Origin: an uncultured Flavobacteriaceae bacterium
Lineage (GTDB): Bacteria; Bacteroidota; Bacteroidia; Flavobacteriales; Flavobacteriaceae
Direction of reading: 5' to 3'
Length of the DNA stretch: 64,000 bases
Assembly: GCA_938092005.1 (NCBI GenBank)
Contig: CALKOU010000003.1
Coordinates: 1 to 64,000, forward strand
Below are positions 26,223 to 36,642 of this stretch, piece after piece. The notes below the pieces were generated by a model, which was given only the letters and a program-made list of their open reading frames with translations, was not told the origin of the DNA and made no database searches. How positions within the stretch are numbered: position 1 is the stretch's first letter; every line of letters starts with the position of its first letter. The position numbers and the translations under genes are program-made.

Positions 26223-28325
26223 TTATTTGATAACAATCTTTATTAGTTCACTTTCTGTATTGGAAAATAGTTCTAAAAAATAAATACCCTGAGCTTGTTT
26301 AGAAACATCAACATAATCGTCCAAAACTATTCCCGATTGCATGAGCTGACCTTTAAGGTTTACTAAGCGATATTTAAGGTTTTGGATGGTTGGGGTAATA
26401 TTTATAATCCCCTCGGTTGGGTTGGGGTATACAAATACCTTTTCAATATTAAAATGATTGATACTTAATGGAGTCGTGAGCTCAAGTTCAATTTTATCTG
26501 GCTCGCTGGACAGGGATCTTCTTTGATTTAATTTAATCGTATTTTCACCTTGATTTAAAGTAACATTTTCAATTGTTGTTGCTGAAAAAACACTCCAGTC
26601 AAACGTTCGGGTAATTAGAACATCATCATACAAGGTTCCGTTAATTTCGATATCCATTATAGAGTCATCTCTATTTCTGTTGGATGCAAAAAGAATAACA
26701 TTATAAATACCAGCATTTGTTAATTCAAATTTATATTCTAAGAATTGACTTGAAGAAAACGAATCTATGTATTCACCCCCAGATGCAGCTGAATTGGTGC
26801 CAATAACAATATCTGCAGAAGCAGTTGTATAATCCTCAGCTTCAATAATCAAATTATCAACTTCATCTGGAACATCAACTTCAGATAGTGTGAATTCTTG
26901 AAAAAACAATGGGCGCTTATCACCAACTCCTGGTGTATTATTGCCTGTATCTTGCATTAAATAAACATATAATTTGTTGTCGTCAACAAAGGCATCAAAA
27001 TGTGCAAAGCTTATACTTTCTGTTCCTGTGTAAACAGTTTCCCAATCGTTATGACCTTCTGGAGTTGTTTTGATATATACTTTTCCTCCTAAAAGCTCTA
27101 CCATAAACACATGGTTTTTATAACTATAAAGCTCCCCACGAGTTTGAGGATTTGGGATAAGCCCATCTACATTACTAGAAAAATTAGTATCAGTAGCCAA
27201 CTTATAATAATGTACGTTTCTGCTATCAACTCTTTGCACAAAATGAATTGCACCGTTTTCAGTAACTGTCCAAGCTGGGTCAGAAGACGATCTAGGTAAT
27301 GAGACTGTTCCATAATCATCACCAGGTTGTGCAAATTGAACAGGATCTAAATTAGGGTTAATATTATTCCTGATTGGTAACGAAATAGAAGCATCATTAA
27401 CATCATACCATGGTGTAGATGCATTTTTCGGAATGCCATTCGTATATGCATAATACAATCCACTATTAAGCATATAGCCGTTACTGGTATTGGCATCATT
27501 ATTCGTAGAATATCGTATGGAGAAACCGCTGTAGAACTTACCATTTAAAAAACGTTCTCCGCCATACATGTTGTTCCTGTTTGGTAATTCAAGAGTTCCT
27601 TCATGAAATAACCAATTATCGGACCACGCTATTCCGTCATAGTGTGCTAAAAGTATATCCCCATTTCCAGAGCCGCCTTGTCGATATCTTGCAATCAAAC
27701 TTCCATCATCTGCTCTGTGTATCATTGGGTAGGTCATACGTTCGTAGTCTCTACCCTGTTTTAAATAATTTTGTTTCGGATTAAAAATATCCAGTGTGAA
27801 ATCTTCGTCAGGAACAAAAGCTTTGTTTTTTAATGACACGGAGTAATTAAAAAAGTCATTGGGCAATGATGATGATCTGTAGGCATGCATATCGTAAATA
27901 ATATGAATCGTATTATCAATAGTACTTACTCCTATAGCCGCTGTATTATGAGAATCACCTCGGATACCTGTGCCTTTTAGAATTTCACCTCCTTGCCCCA
28001 CGTGCTTATGTGGAAATTCTATGGTGACCCAATTGGAGTTTGGCACATTTAAATTTTTTCTGGATAGCATTAAATTTCGAGTATCCATACCGCCTTTATA
28101 CCAAGTAACAAAAGCATATCCATTGACCACATCTACACAATCTCCATGTGGACTTATTCTTTGCCCAAATCTATAATTTACATTTTTAGTTCCAGCAAAA
28201 AACAAGCCCCCTTCGCCTGCTGGCGAAACCAGTGATGCTTCGTTCAAGGTAACGGCAAGTTGTTTGACCTGCCCCCATTGAAATTGTGAAAAACAACATA
28301 AAAAAAATAAAATACTTTTTTTCAC
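26223..28325 (-). CDS. BNR_4 beta-propeller protein with CBM6/35-like module, candidate PL24/PL25-type ulvan lyase, type IX secreted
   Basis: This 700-residue secreted protein has a signal peptide ending near FQWGQ. Its propeller (residues ~20-480) is clearly homologous to that of the 810-residue protein at 10370-12802: both share SPHGDCV/SAHGDCV, TWYKGG, FPHKH/FPHQH, DSHNT/ESHNT and YDMHAY/FDMHAY. His126 and His147 are the candidate catalytic pair. After the propeller come a CBM6/CBM35-like module (IIEAEDYTTASADIVIG; GENTIKLNQRRS) and a type IX sorting domain (VFVYPNPTEGIINI to the end). It follows a hairpin terminator after the sulfatase-GH78 gene and lacks its own copy of the tandem repeat, so it may depend on read-through. 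Confidence 0.75.
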   Translation of the reverse strand: MKKSILFFLCCFSQFQWGQVKQLAVTLNEASLVSPAGEGGLFFAGTKNVNYRFGQRISPHGDCVDVVNGYAFVTWYKGGMDTRNLMLSRKNLNVPNSNWVTIEFPHKHVGQGGEILKGTGIRGDSHNTAAIGVSTIDNTIHIIYDMHAYRSSSLPNDFFNYSVSLKNKAFVPDEDFTLDIFNPKQNYLKQGRDYERMTYPMIHRADDGSLIARYRQGGSGNGDILLAHYDGIAWSDNWLFHEGTLELPNRNNMYGGERFLNGKFYSGFSIRYSTNNDANTSNGYMLNSGLYYAYTNGIPKNASTPWYDVNDASISLPIRNNINPNLDPVQFAQPGDDYGTVSLPRSSSDPAWTVTENGAIHFVQRVDSRNVHYYKLATDTNFSSNVDGLIPNPQTRGELYSYKNHVFMVELLGGKVYIKTTPEGHNDWETVYTGTESISFAHFDAFVDDNKLYVYLMQDTGNNTPGVGDKRPLFFQEFTLSEVDVPDEVDNLIIEAEDYTTASADIVIGTNSAASGGEYIDSFSSSQFLEYKFELTNAGIYNVILFASNRNRDDSIMDIEINGTLYDDVLITRTFDWSVFSATTIENVTLNQGENTIKLNQRRSLSSEPDKIELELTTPLSINHFNIEKVFVYPNPTEGIINITPTIQNLKYRLVNLKGQLMQSGIVLDDYVDVSKQAQGIYFLELFSNTESELIKIVIK

Positions 28326-28350
28326 ATTTTTGTTTTTACGAAGTTTAAAA

Positions 28351-28383
28351 AAAATGCCAATCCTTTGTCGTGATTGACATTTT
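28351..28383 (-). terminator. Hairpin terminator after the sulfatase-GH78 fusion gene
   Basis: A 12-bp stem with one mismatch pairs AAAATGCCAATC (28351-28362) with GATTGACATTTT (28372-28383) around a 9-nt loop. On the reverse strand a T-run follows. It lies between the fusion gene stop (28387) and the next start (28325). Confidence 0.7.
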
Positions 28384-28386
28384 GAT

Positions 28387-31300
28387 TTAAAATGAATTTA
28401 TTTTTAGTTGTATCGTATGCTTACCTGGCGCAAGCCTAATAGACTCAAATGCGGATGGCACTTTTTCTCCATTATGAATGAGGTCTTTTCCTTCTAAGCC
28501 ATTCAATGAAAACTCAGCCACCATATTCCCTGGTATTTCTATGGTATAGGTTTGTAGCCTGGCTCCATTATACTCATAGGTTGCTTTTATTTTTCCTCTA
28601 ACGGTTGGAACCTCAATAGAACTACTTTTTAATTTACTCATTTGCGGTTTGATAGTAACTACGCCAAATCCTGGTGTTTTTGGTTTTATACCCCACAAAC
28701 CACGTGGTATAACATTCGCTGGTGCTGCACCCCACGCATGATTCCAATCTAAGTTTATTTTATACTCATAATCCCAAGCTTCTAAACTAATCGTTGAGCC
28801 GACCCTAATCATATTATACCAACTTCTTTTTGCTTTACTTGCTAATAATTCGAGTGCATAATCTGCTTCACCTGCATTGTATAAACCATCCATTAAAAAT
28901 TGTGCGCCATAAACACTACAAGCCATTCCTCTAGATTTAACATAGTTAACCACAGACTCAAAGTGTTCTTCTGGAACCAAGCCAAAAGCCAAAGGCATCA
29001 TATTCGCGTGAAGCGATGCATGATCTGTATCAATTCCGTCTACATAAACACCACGTTCTTTGTCGAACATTTGTTCATTCAAAGCTTTTTTAGCTTTTGC
29101 AGCTCTGTATTCAAAATCTAACGCCTCTTGTGTTTTTCCTAACAGTGTTGCAAACTCAGTCATAATTTTCATGTTCTCATAAAAGAAAGCATTTATTACC
29201 GTGCTGTAAGGTTTAAATACAAAGCCATCTCTTTCTCCTTTTGTTTTACTCCCTGCAAAATTCTTTGAAGGCCAATCTACAATATCAGTTAATGCCTTTT
29301 TATAACCAGGTTTAAAACCTAACTTATACATAAACTCTTCTGTAACTTTTGTAGAAGTAATCAAACCATCCTCATTGGATAACTCAAAAAGTGTTTTATG
29401 TTTTAAAGGCTCATAATAACGCTCTATTAGTTCTGTATTTCCAGTATACATGTAATCCGCATAGATTAACAATGCAACATGCTGTTGCCACTCTGTAGGC
29501 CATGTTGGGTGCTCCATAAAATACTCAATAGTACGTCTTGCCATTGCAAACTCTCTATCGGTAGTGTAGTGACTTAATTGGTTTAGGTAAGCATCCGCTT
29601 CATAAGGAATACGCTCTCTATCGCCATCAACATACAATCCGTTAAAGGTGGTTGCTTTAATGGAGTATTTACAAAAATCCCATATTTGATTTAAAATATC
29701 ATTGTTGCTACTAAAACTACTTGCGTTGTCATCCCAATAACTTGTGTGTCGTAATTGTTCAAAATCTTCAGGTTTTAAAGTTGTCCTAGCCCCCTCAACT
29801 TCAGCATATCTGAAAGGTTGTAGTACAGGAAAACCTTCTGGCAATGGTATAGCCTTACTTGGCCCCTTCATACGCTTGTCCGGAACTGGGTTGATTTCTA
29901 TTTGGTATTTTGTTTTTTCAGGAGTTACGTCCACCTTAATTTCTTGATAGCGAATGTTACTTCTTGCTGGCGGTGTTCTATTTACATTCCCATTAGCATC
30001 AATCATTTCACCAATTCTAAATGTTAGGGTGTGTTGTTCCTTAGCTTCATAAGTAAAGTCTATAGTTGCAAACGCAGCCTTACCAAAATCCATAAAGTAA
30101 AAATCGCCTCTTTTCTCGAATTCAACAGGATTTACCTTGTCTACAATATATTTATTTTCTGTCGAAACGATATAGTCGTCTGGCTTTCCCGTTGTAAATT
30201 TTTGAGCATCTGAATAGTCAACCAATCGATTTTCTTGCTCCCAGATTCTAACTTTCCAATAATAGGTTTTCCCTATTTCTAAAGGATTTCCAGCATATTC
30301 CACGTCTGTTGATTTAGTAGAAGCTACTCTTCCACTATCCCAAACATCTCCATTATTGTTATCAATATCTTTTTTGTTAGACGCAACTAATATCTGATAA
30401 GCTCCTTGGAATTTAGAGCCTAAAGGTACGGTCCACCCAAACTCTGGTTTTAAATCGAATATCTTGACATCTGTACTTGGGTCACGTATCAACTCAACAG
30501 TTAAGTCTGTAGGTGCAGCTCTATATGCATTGCTGTTTTTCTTAATTAACGCATCCGTTTTTGCACGAAGTTTATCTGCAACAGCTATATATTTTTTCTT
30601 CCCAATTAAGTTTTTAATCTCTTTTGGGTCTTTCTCTAAATCATAAAGTTCTTCGACAGACTTATCATTAACATATCGAAAATATTTCCATTTTTTAGTT
30701 CTAACTCCTTCGCTTGGTGGAATTTCATCAAAATCCCAAATATGTTCAATTAGTACTGTATCTCTTTCAATTGTATTTGTCTCATGCTTTACAATAGGCA
30801 ATAAACTTTTCCCTTGCCAAGTGCCTGGCGCTTTTACACCAGCAAGATCTGCAATGGTTTGTGTCACATCAATATTAAGCACCATATCATTAATATCTTG
30901 ATGCTTATCCACTCGAGGATCAAAAACAATTAAGGGAACACGAATAGAATTATCGTACATCAACCATTTTCCAGCAAACTGACGCTCACCGAGGAAATAA
31001 CCATTATCTCCCATTAAAATGATTACCGTGTTCTTGTCCAATCCTTTTTCGCTAAGTTTTTCACGAATTTTTTTGATTTCTAAATCAATTCCAGATATCA
31101 TTCTATAATAGCCTTTTAAACTATGCTGATACTTCTCTGGGGTGTCGTATCGCCATGTCCAACGCAGTCTATTGAATCCCTCACGAACCATTTTAGGTTG
31201 TGCCAAAAAGTACTTATCATCTCCCAATTCTGGATCTGGGATTGTAGTATCTGCCAATAAATTATCTGTAGTGTTTTGCCAGAAATATTGCTTTGGGGCT

Positions 31301-31917
31301 CCATCATGTGCATGAGGGGCACTAAAACTCAATGACAAACAGAATGGTTTGTCGTTTGTTGCGTTTTTATCAATAAAATCAATTGCTTTTTGTCCCGTGT
31401 AACGTGTTAAATGAACGGTGTCATTGTCAATCGTTTTATAGAAGTAGCCTCTTTTATCTTTATAGCGATTGTTTCTATCGTAGGATTCATATTCATCAAA
31501 TTGCTTGTCTAAATCGTTGTATCGAACACCGTATTTACCAAAAAAACCAGTGTGATATCCATTGTTTTTAAGAAGCGTTGGATATGAATTCGCCATATAT
31601 TCCTCTCGAACATTACCCGTTTGAAAGTTGAAATTATGTGAACGTTCGTACAACCCTGTGAAAATACTAGCTCTACTAGCTGCGCAAATTGGCGTTGTCA
31701 CGATAGCGTTATTAAAGTAGGTACCGGATTGAGCCAATTTATCCATTTCTGGAGTTTGGGCAAATTCGTTACCAACATAACCAATGGCATCAAAACGCTG
31801 ATCGTCAGTTAGAATAAAAATGATATTGGGTTTTTCATTGCTATCATGCTGGGCACTAGCAATATTAAAACCAGACACGACACTTAATAAAGCGAATAAA
31901 TAGTTTTTTTTAAACAT
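28387..31917 (-). CDS. Multimodular sulfatase (S1) fused to GH78 alpha-L-rhamnosidase
   Basis: This 1176-residue exported protein (signal ending NIASAQ) joins two enzymes. Residues ~28-475 are an S1 sulfatase with [11 protein letters not shown] metal ligands and the modified-cysteine motif CAASR at 78-82, with Ala where Pro is usual; [17 protein letters not shown] completes the site. From ~480 a GH78 module begins with an Fn3-like strand set ([19 protein letters not shown]). A beta domain, the alpha/alpha barrel with the active-site segment [12 protein letters not shown], and the C-terminal beta domain ending in [14 protein letters not shown] follow. Such a protein could desulfate rhamnose-3-sulfate and then cleave the rhamnosyl bond. 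F. agariphila has a sulfatase (S1_25)-GH78 fusion in its ulvan locus, as I recall. It has its own promoter element. Confidence 0.93.
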   Translation of the reverse strand: MFKKNYLFALLSVVSGFNIASAQHDSNEKPNIIFILTDDQRFDAIGYVGNEFAQTPEMDKLAQSGTYFNNAIVTTPICAASRASIFTGLYERSHNFNFQTGNVREEYMANSYPTLLKNNGYHTGFFGKYGVRYNDLDKQFDEYESYDRNNRYKDKRGYFYKTIDNDTVHLTRYTGQKAIDFIDKNATNDKPFCLSLSFSAPHAHDGAPKQYFWQNTTDNLLADTTIPDPELGDDKYFLAQPKMVREGFNRLRWTWRYDTPEKYQHSLKGYYRMISGIDLEIKKIREKLSEKGLDKNTVIILMGDNGYFLGERQFAGKWLMYDNSIRVPLIVFDPRVDKHQDINDMVLNIDVTQTIADLAGVKAPGTWQGKSLLPIVKHETNTIERDTVLIEHIWDFDEIPPSEGVRTKKWKYFRYVNDKSVEELYDLEKDPKEIKNLIGKKKYIAVADKLRAKTDALIKKNSNAYRAAPTDLTVELIRDPSTDVKIFDLKPEFGWTVPLGSKFQGAYQILVASNKKDIDNNNGDVWDSGRVASTKSTDVEYAGNPLEIGKTYYWKVRIWEQENRLVDYSDAQKFTTGKPDDYIVSTENKYIVDKVNPVEFEKRGDFYFMDFGKAAFATIDFTYEAKEQHTLTFRIGEMIDANGNVNRTPPARSNIRYQEIKVDVTPEKTKYQIEINPVPDKRMKGPSKAIPLPEGFPVLQPFRYAEVEGARTTLKPEDFEQLRHTSYWDDNASSFSSNNDILNQIWDFCKYSIKATTFNGLYVDGDRERIPYEADAYLNQLSHYTTDREFAMARRTIEYFMEHPTWPTEWQQHVALLIYADYMYTGNTELIERYYEPLKHKTLFELSNEDGLITSTKVTEEFMYKLGFKPGYKKALTDIVDWPSKNFAGSKTKGERDGFVFKPYSTVINAFFYENMKIMTEFATLLGKTQEALDFEYRAAKAKKALNEQMFDKERGVYVDGIDTDHASLHANMMPLAFGLVPEEHFESVVNYVKSRGMACSVYGAQFLMDGLYNAGEADYALELLASKAKRSWYNMIRVGSTISLEAWDYEYKINLDWNHAWGAAPANVIPRGLWGIKPKTPGFGVVTIKPQMSKLKSSSIEVPTVRGKIKATYEYNGARLQTYTIEIPGNMVAEFSLNGLEGKDLIHNGEKVPSAFESIRLAPGKHTIQLKINSF

Positions 31918-31974
31918 ATAAAAACTTCTTAATGGATTGTTTAATTGGGATTATTTATGTGATATTCAAGTTAA

Positions 31975-32019
31975 TAAAATTAAAGTACTTTAAATCATAA
32001 GCTATCCTGCTGTGTCCTG
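31975..32019 (-). promoter_or_regulatory. Tandem-repeat promoter element of the sulfatase-GH78 gene
   Basis: The reverse strand reads CAGGAC-ACAG-CAGGAT (32004-32019), then 21 bp, then TAATTTTA (31975-31982). The site ends 86 bp before the start codon. A single unpaired half (ACAGGAT, plus strand) also occurs near 32035-32041. Confidence 0.78.
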
Positions 32020-32089
32020 AAAAATAAGTTGAAAACAGGATGCGATTAACAGCGGTTTGTGGCTTTGGAAATATTAGCAGAAAACCAAT

Positions 32090-33508
32090 TTACCAATTAT
32101 CAGTTCTAAATATTGATATTGGCAAGCCTGAATTAGTCTTTAAATTACTTTCAAAACAATCTTCGAAACCATATCTTACAGCAATAGGATTTTCTACTTT
32201 CGCGCTGTAAAGCAATATTCTTTTTCTGTCTTCACTAAAACTAACTTCTGCTGTGTGAAAAATTTTATCTGAGCCAGCAATGGTAAATCCCTTGATATCT
32301 TCACTTTCAATAAAAAAATCATTTTTTTGAAATTTAAACTTGAGCAACGCTTTGTTCTTTTTTATGGACATACTTTTGAATGTACCGCTTCTGTAATTCA
32401 AACCCTTAAAATCATATTGCTTCGAAAGCGCGATGTTAGATAAACGATTGGCTATGCGTTCTTTTTTTGAGGGGTGAATATCATCACAATCACCTGCATC
32501 AGAAGTAATCACTATTTCAGTATTTTTAACATTATGTGCTATTTCTAATTGAGCTTCGCGAATCATATTTGCCTCTATACCAGCAGATTTTTTATACTTG
32601 GTGTAATTAAAAGGTGCTATTTGCACAAAATAAAACGGAAGATTTTTGTTTTGCCATTGACTTCGCCAAGAGCTAATTAAATCTTTCATATAATTATAAT
32701 ATGGTTTTGGTTTAGTTCTATTAGACTCTCCTTGATACCAAAGCACTCCCTTAACATTAAAATTTTGAAAAGGATGAATCATAGCGTTGTATAAAAATGA
32801 AGGCTTCTTTTGTTTATTTTGTTGTTCAGGAAGATGATTAAAAAACGTAATATCTTTATATTTAACTAAAACTTCTTTAGGGATCCAACTTTCTATTCTC
32901 GTTCCACCCCAAGCCGATTCAATAATTCCAATTGGTACATTTAGAGCTTCGTAAAGTCTTGAACCAAACATATAACCTATGGCACTAAAGTTTTTAGCCG
33001 GCAACTCATCTGATGCAACCCATTTACCGTTTACATTAAAACGAGGATAAATACTAGCAGATCTTTCGTTATTGAACAATCGGATGTTTTTGTTGTTTGC
33101 CATTTTAATGTAGTTGTCTGCATTTAAAACTTTAGATTCTCTTAGTCCTTTCAGAGGCATTTCCATGTTAGATTGACCTGAGCAAAACCACACTTCACCA
33201 ATAAGAATATTCTTGAGCTCTACAGTATCACTCCCTTTAATTGTTAAAGAGTGAGACTTAAATGACCCATTTTTTGTTTTAATTAATGTTGACCAAAATC
33301 CATTTGAATCCGCTAATGTTGTTGCTTTACTTCCCCAAGTTGTTAAAATTCTTATTGAAGTATTTGGAATGTCTTTACCCCAAATTGAAACTTTTTCCTT
33401 TTGTTGCAAAACCATATTGTCTCCAAAAAAATAAGGTAACTCTATTTGAGCATGAGAGAATATCCCACTTAACAAAAATGTGAAAACTATAGCATAAAGG
33501 CTTCTCAT
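32090..33508 (-). CDS. SGNH esterase of the sialate O-acetylesterase family
   Basis: This 472-residue secreted esterase (signal ending FSHAQ) has the family start IELPYFFGDNMVLQQ, a beta domain, then GEVWFCSGQSNMEMPL with the nucleophile Ser113. WYQGESNRTKP and the late DDIHPSKKERI segment supply the Asp and His of the triad. Members remove O-acetyl groups from sugars. In this locus it may deacetylate oligosaccharides, although O-acetylation of ulvan is not something I can support. Unlike all other degradative units here it has no recognisable tandem-repeat promoter; the 360 bp upstream contain a decayed coding remnant instead. Confidence 0.85.
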   Translation of the reverse strand: MRSLYAIVFTFLLSGIFSHAQIELPYFFGDNMVLQQKEKVSIWGKDIPNTSIRILTTWGSKATTLADSNGFWSTLIKTKNGSFKSHSLTIKGSDTVELKNILIGEVWFCSGQSNMEMPLKGLRESKVLNADNYIKMANNKNIRLFNNERSASIYPRFNVNGKWVASDELPAKNFSAIGYMFGSRLYEALNVPIGIIESAWGGTRIESWIPKEVLVKYKDITFFNHLPEQQNKQKKPSFLYNAMIHPFQNFNVKGVLWYQGESNRTKPKPYYNYMKDLISSWRSQWQNKNLPFYFVQIAPFNYTKYKKSAGIEANMIREAQLEIAHNVKNTEIVITSDAGDCDDIHPSKKERIANRLSNIALSKQYDFKGLNYRSGTFKSMSIKKNKALLKFKFQKNDFFIESEDIKGFTIAGSDKIFHTAEVSFSEDRKRILLYSAKVENPIAVRYGFEDCFESNLKTNSGLPISIFRTDNW

Positions 33509-33514
33509 AAATTT

Positions 33515-33720
33515 TTATTTGATATAATCATCCCAATTTACAATTTGATTATTATACATGGCGTCTAATCTCATTTGAATACAAATAGGCGTTTCAGCCC
33601 AGTAATGGTGTCGTGTTTTGGATGTTTATTTTCTAAAATTGCCATTTTAAAATCTAAAAAACATTAGCTTGTTAGGGTCTAAATGTTCACTATTTAAAAG
33701 GCAGTATTTTTATTACCCCT
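33515..33720 (-). pseudogene. Decayed C-terminal remnant of an unidentified protein gene
   Basis: In the 360-bp gap upstream of the esterase, short reverse-strand open stretches in shifting frames read like protein rather than random sequence: NSEHLDPNKLMFF (about 33674-33712), then LDFKMAILENKHPKHD (about 33610-33657), then HHYWAETPICIQMRLDAMYN ending NWDDYIK and a stop at 33515-33517. They would join into one C-terminus if two frameshifts were repaired. No start or N-terminal part is visible. I do not recognise the family. The rest of the gap (33721-33868) shows nothing clear. Confidence 0.4.
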
Positions 33721-33868
33721 TTGAGTAGTAGCTCCATTTAAATCGTAAGCCGCCATACTGTGTTTTGAAAAAATCTGTTGTATCATCTACATTTACAAAA
33801 TACAAAACGGTAGGCAAAATGTGTTTGATTTTATAGCAAAAACGCTGAGTCCTTGGGCGCTAATACTA

Positions 33869-35284
33869 TTATTTCCAAACACCTTCCATTTCCTCCAATG
33901 TTTTTCCTTTAGTTTCTGGAACAAATTTTAAAACGAAAATCATCGCTAACAATGACATGATTCCATAAATCCAGTACGCAAATCCGTGATTAAATTGCTC
34001 CGTTAAATAGTTATTGTCATCCATCATAGGGAAGGTTAACGATACTAAATAGTTGGATATCCACTGTGCTGCCACAGCAATAGCCAAGGCTTTCCCACGA
34101 ATTTTATTTGGGAAAATTTCGGAAAGTAACACCCATGTAATGGGGCCCCAACTCATAGCAAAACTCGCTACATATAGCATCATACACGCTAAAGCCAAAT
34201 AGCCCGTTGCGCCACTATAGAATACAAACCCTAATGAAAACATGGCTAGCGCCATACCCAAAGCACCAATAATCATGAGGGGTTTTCTTCCATATTTATC
34301 AACTGTTCTAATAGCTATAATCGTAAAGAGAAAGTTTACAATACCCACAAGAATGGTCAATAATAATGCACCATCTGTGTTTGGATCAATTTTCTTGAAA
34401 ATTTCAGGAGCATAGTACAACACCACGTTAATCCCAACAAACTGTTGAAAAATAGATAATGCGATTCCAATAACAATCACCAACCAACCAAAGGATAAAA
34501 GTCTACCCGATTGCTGCGTAACCGTTTGCTTGATTTCTTCAAGAATTCTATTCCCTTCTTGTTCACCATTTACATTAACAAGTACCGCTAAAGCTTCTTT
34601 AGGCTTATTTTTTAACATTAAAGACCGGGGTGTATCTGGCACAAGAAATAACAAAATAAAAAAGAGTCCTGCTGGGATAACTTCTGAAGCAAACATCCAT
34701 CTCCAACCAACTTCATTTAACCAAGCATCTGATCCACCACTACGTGAAATAAAATAGTTTACAAAATAGACTACCATAAAACCGCCAACTATCGCCAATT
34801 GATTAAACGAAACCAACTTACCACGACTACTAGCAGGAGCAATTTCTGCAATATATAAAGGAGAAAGCATAGAAGCTAGACCAACACCTATTCCTCCTAA
34901 AATCCTATAAACAATAAAAATAGTTGAAAAGGTGTGGTCTAAATCACCGATTGGATTAATAAACATTTCTGGCATTGCAGAACCAATGGCAGATATTAAG
35001 AACAAAACAGCTGCAAGAATTAATCCCTTTTTTCTGCCCAGCTTCTTGCTAACAAGTCCACCAAAAAGTCCGCCAATTACACAGCCAATTAACGCACTGG
35101 AAACAATAAATCCTTTAAAAGCATTAGCAGCTGTTTCCGACAACCCTTTTGGCGTTACAAAAAAGCTATCCAAAGAACCTACAGTTCCTGAGATCACGCC
35201 TGTATCATACCCAAATAACAGTCCACCTAGGGTTGCAACTAGTGTTAATTTTAAAAGATATCCTGATTTTACCGATGTTTCCAT
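33869..35284 (-). CDS. xylE: Sugar:proton symporter of the MFS sugar-porter family, probably for D-xylose
   Basis: This 471-residue inner-membrane protein has about 12 hydrophobic segments. Sugar-porter signatures are complete: GGLLFGYDTGVISG in helix 1, the loop GGLVSKKLGRKKGL, PLYIAEIAPASSRGKLVS after helix 4, the QQFVGINVVLYYAPEIFKK segment, and PETKGKTLEEME at the C-terminus. It resembles XylE. The gene is the last of a four-gene operon (ThuA/DUF1080, xylulokinase, xylose isomerase, porter; gaps 20-23 bp), so D-xylose is the likely substrate. The symbol is given by analogy; the specificity is inferred from context. Confidence 0.88.
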   Translation of the reverse strand: METSVKSGYLLKLTLVATLGGLLFGYDTGVISGTVGSLDSFFVTPKGLSETAANAFKGFIVSSALIGCVIGGLFGGLVSKKLGRKKGLILAAVLFLISAIGSAMPEMFINPIGDLDHTFSTIFIVYRILGGIGVGLASMLSPLYIAEIAPASSRGKLVSFNQLAIVGGFMVVYFVNYFISRSGGSDAWLNEVGWRWMFASEVIPAGLFFILLFLVPDTPRSLMLKNKPKEALAVLVNVNGEQEGNRILEEIKQTVTQQSGRLLSFGWLVIVIGIALSIFQQFVGINVVLYYAPEIFKKIDPNTDGALLLTILVGIVNFLFTIIAIRTVDKYGRKPLMIIGALGMALAMFSLGFVFYSGATGYLALACMMLYVASFAMSWGPITWVLLSEIFPNKIRGKALAIAVAAQWISNYLVSLTFPMMDDNNYLTEQFNHGFAYWIYGIMSLLAMIFVLKFVPETKGKTLEEMEGVWK

Positions 35285-35307
35285 AATACGATTGGTTTTT
35301 ACTATTT

Positions 35308-36621
35308 TTAGATGTATTGATTTATGATATTTTCAAACAATTCTTGTTTACCACTTTTTAATGACAGTTCACCGTTCTCTTGAGCTACCTCATACAAATC
35401 TTGAAGCGACAATGTTCCATTTTCGAAATCTTTCCCTTTTCCTGAATCAAAAGATGCATAACGTGCTGCTCGTAACTTTTCGTAAGGGGAAGAAGTGATG
35501 ATCTTGTCAGCAATAAGCAGTGCTCTTGCAAAAGTATCGGCACCACCAATGTGCGCATGGAATACATCCTCCATATCCGTTGAATTTCTTCTAATCTTAG
35601 CGTCAAAATTGATTCCACCGCCTTGCAAGCCTCCTGCTTTTAAGAATACCAACATAGCCTCAGTTGTTTCTTGTATGTTGTTTGGGAACTGGTCGGTATC
35701 CCAACCATTTTGGTAATCCCCTCTATTGGCGTCTAAGCTGCCCAACATCCCTGCATTTGCAGCAACTTCCAATTCGTGCTGAAAAGTATGTTGTGCCAAG
35801 GTAGCATGATTCACTTCAATGTTCATTTTGAAATCTTTTTCCAAACCGTACTTGTTTAAAAAACCTATTGCGGTAGCACAGTCAAAATCATACTGATGTT
35901 TCATGGGCTCCATTGGTTTTGGCTCAATAAAAAAGGTACCCTTAAAACCATTTGCTCGTGCATAATCTCGTGCCATGGTTAAGAACTGACCCATATGATC
36001 CAATTCACGCCCCATATCTGTATTTAACAGCGACATATAACCTTCTCTACCTCCCCAAAACACATAGTTCTCACCACCAAGTTTGATCGTGGCGTCTAAG
36101 GCTAATTTAATTTGTCCACCTGCTCGTGCAACCACATCAAAATCGGGGTTGGTGGCTGCGCCATTCATATAGCGAGGATTCGAAAAACAGTTGGCGGTAC
36201 CCCACAATAGCTTGATGCCAGATGCTGCTTGTTTTTCTTTTATATAATCGGTGATTGTTGCCAGTCGTTGTTCCGATTCAGCAAAGCTTGCGCCCTCTTG
36301 AATTAGGTCATAATCATGGAAACAAAAATAATCGAATCCCATTTTACTAATAAACTCAAATGCAGCATCTGCTTTGTCCTTAGCCGCTTGAACAGGGTCA
36401 GCAGCTTGATCCCAAGCAAATTGTTGTGTGCCCGGTCCAAACGGATCAGACCCTTGGCCGCAGAAGGTATGCCAATAAGCAATTGCAAATTTAAAATGCT
36501 CACGCATTGTTTTCCCTGCTACAATTTGATCCGGGTTATAGTATTTAAATGCTAAAGGATTATCCGATTCTTTGCCTTCATACTTGATTTCATCTATTCC
36601 CTTATAGTATTCTTTACTCAT
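35308..36621 (-). CDS. xylA: Xylose isomerase
   Basis: This 437-residue cytoplasmic enzyme converts D-xylose to D-xylulose. Length and motifs are standard for the long (class II) xylose isomerases: the active-site His segment [69 protein letters not shown] and [20 protein letters not shown]. All metal ligands (Glu, Asp, His) appear to be present. It lies 21 bp after xylB and 23 bp before the porter gene. Confidence 0.97.
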   Translation of the reverse strand: MSKEYYKGIDEIKYEGKESDNPLAFKYYNPDQIVAGKTMREHFKFAIAYWHTFCGQGSDPFGPGTQQFAWDQAADPVQAAKDKADAAFEFISKMGFDYFCFHDYDLIQEGASFAESEQRLATITDYIKEKQAASGIKLLWGTANCFSNPRYMNGAATNPDFDVVARAGGQIKLALDATIKLGGENYVFWGGREGYMSLLNTDMGRELDHMGQFLTMARDYARANGFKGTFFIEPKPMEPMKHQYDFDCATAIGFLNKYGLEKDFKMNIEVNHATLAQHTFQHELEVAANAGMLGSLDANRGDYQNGWDTDQFPNNIQETTEAMLVFLKAGGLQGGGINFDAKIRRNSTDMEDVFHAHIGGADTFARALLIADKIITSSPYEKLRAARYASFDSGKGKDFENGTLSLQDLYEVAQENGELSLKSGKQELFENIINQYI

Positions 36622-36642
36622 TATTTGATTATTTATTGTTCT

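Noticed and set aside
33753-33775. Possible eleventh tandem-repeat site (ATACTGTGTTTTG) upstream of the esterase
   Set aside because: Only one half matches (CAGTAT in gene orientation), the other half is TTTCAA, and no TAnnTTTR box lies 21-22 bp downstream.
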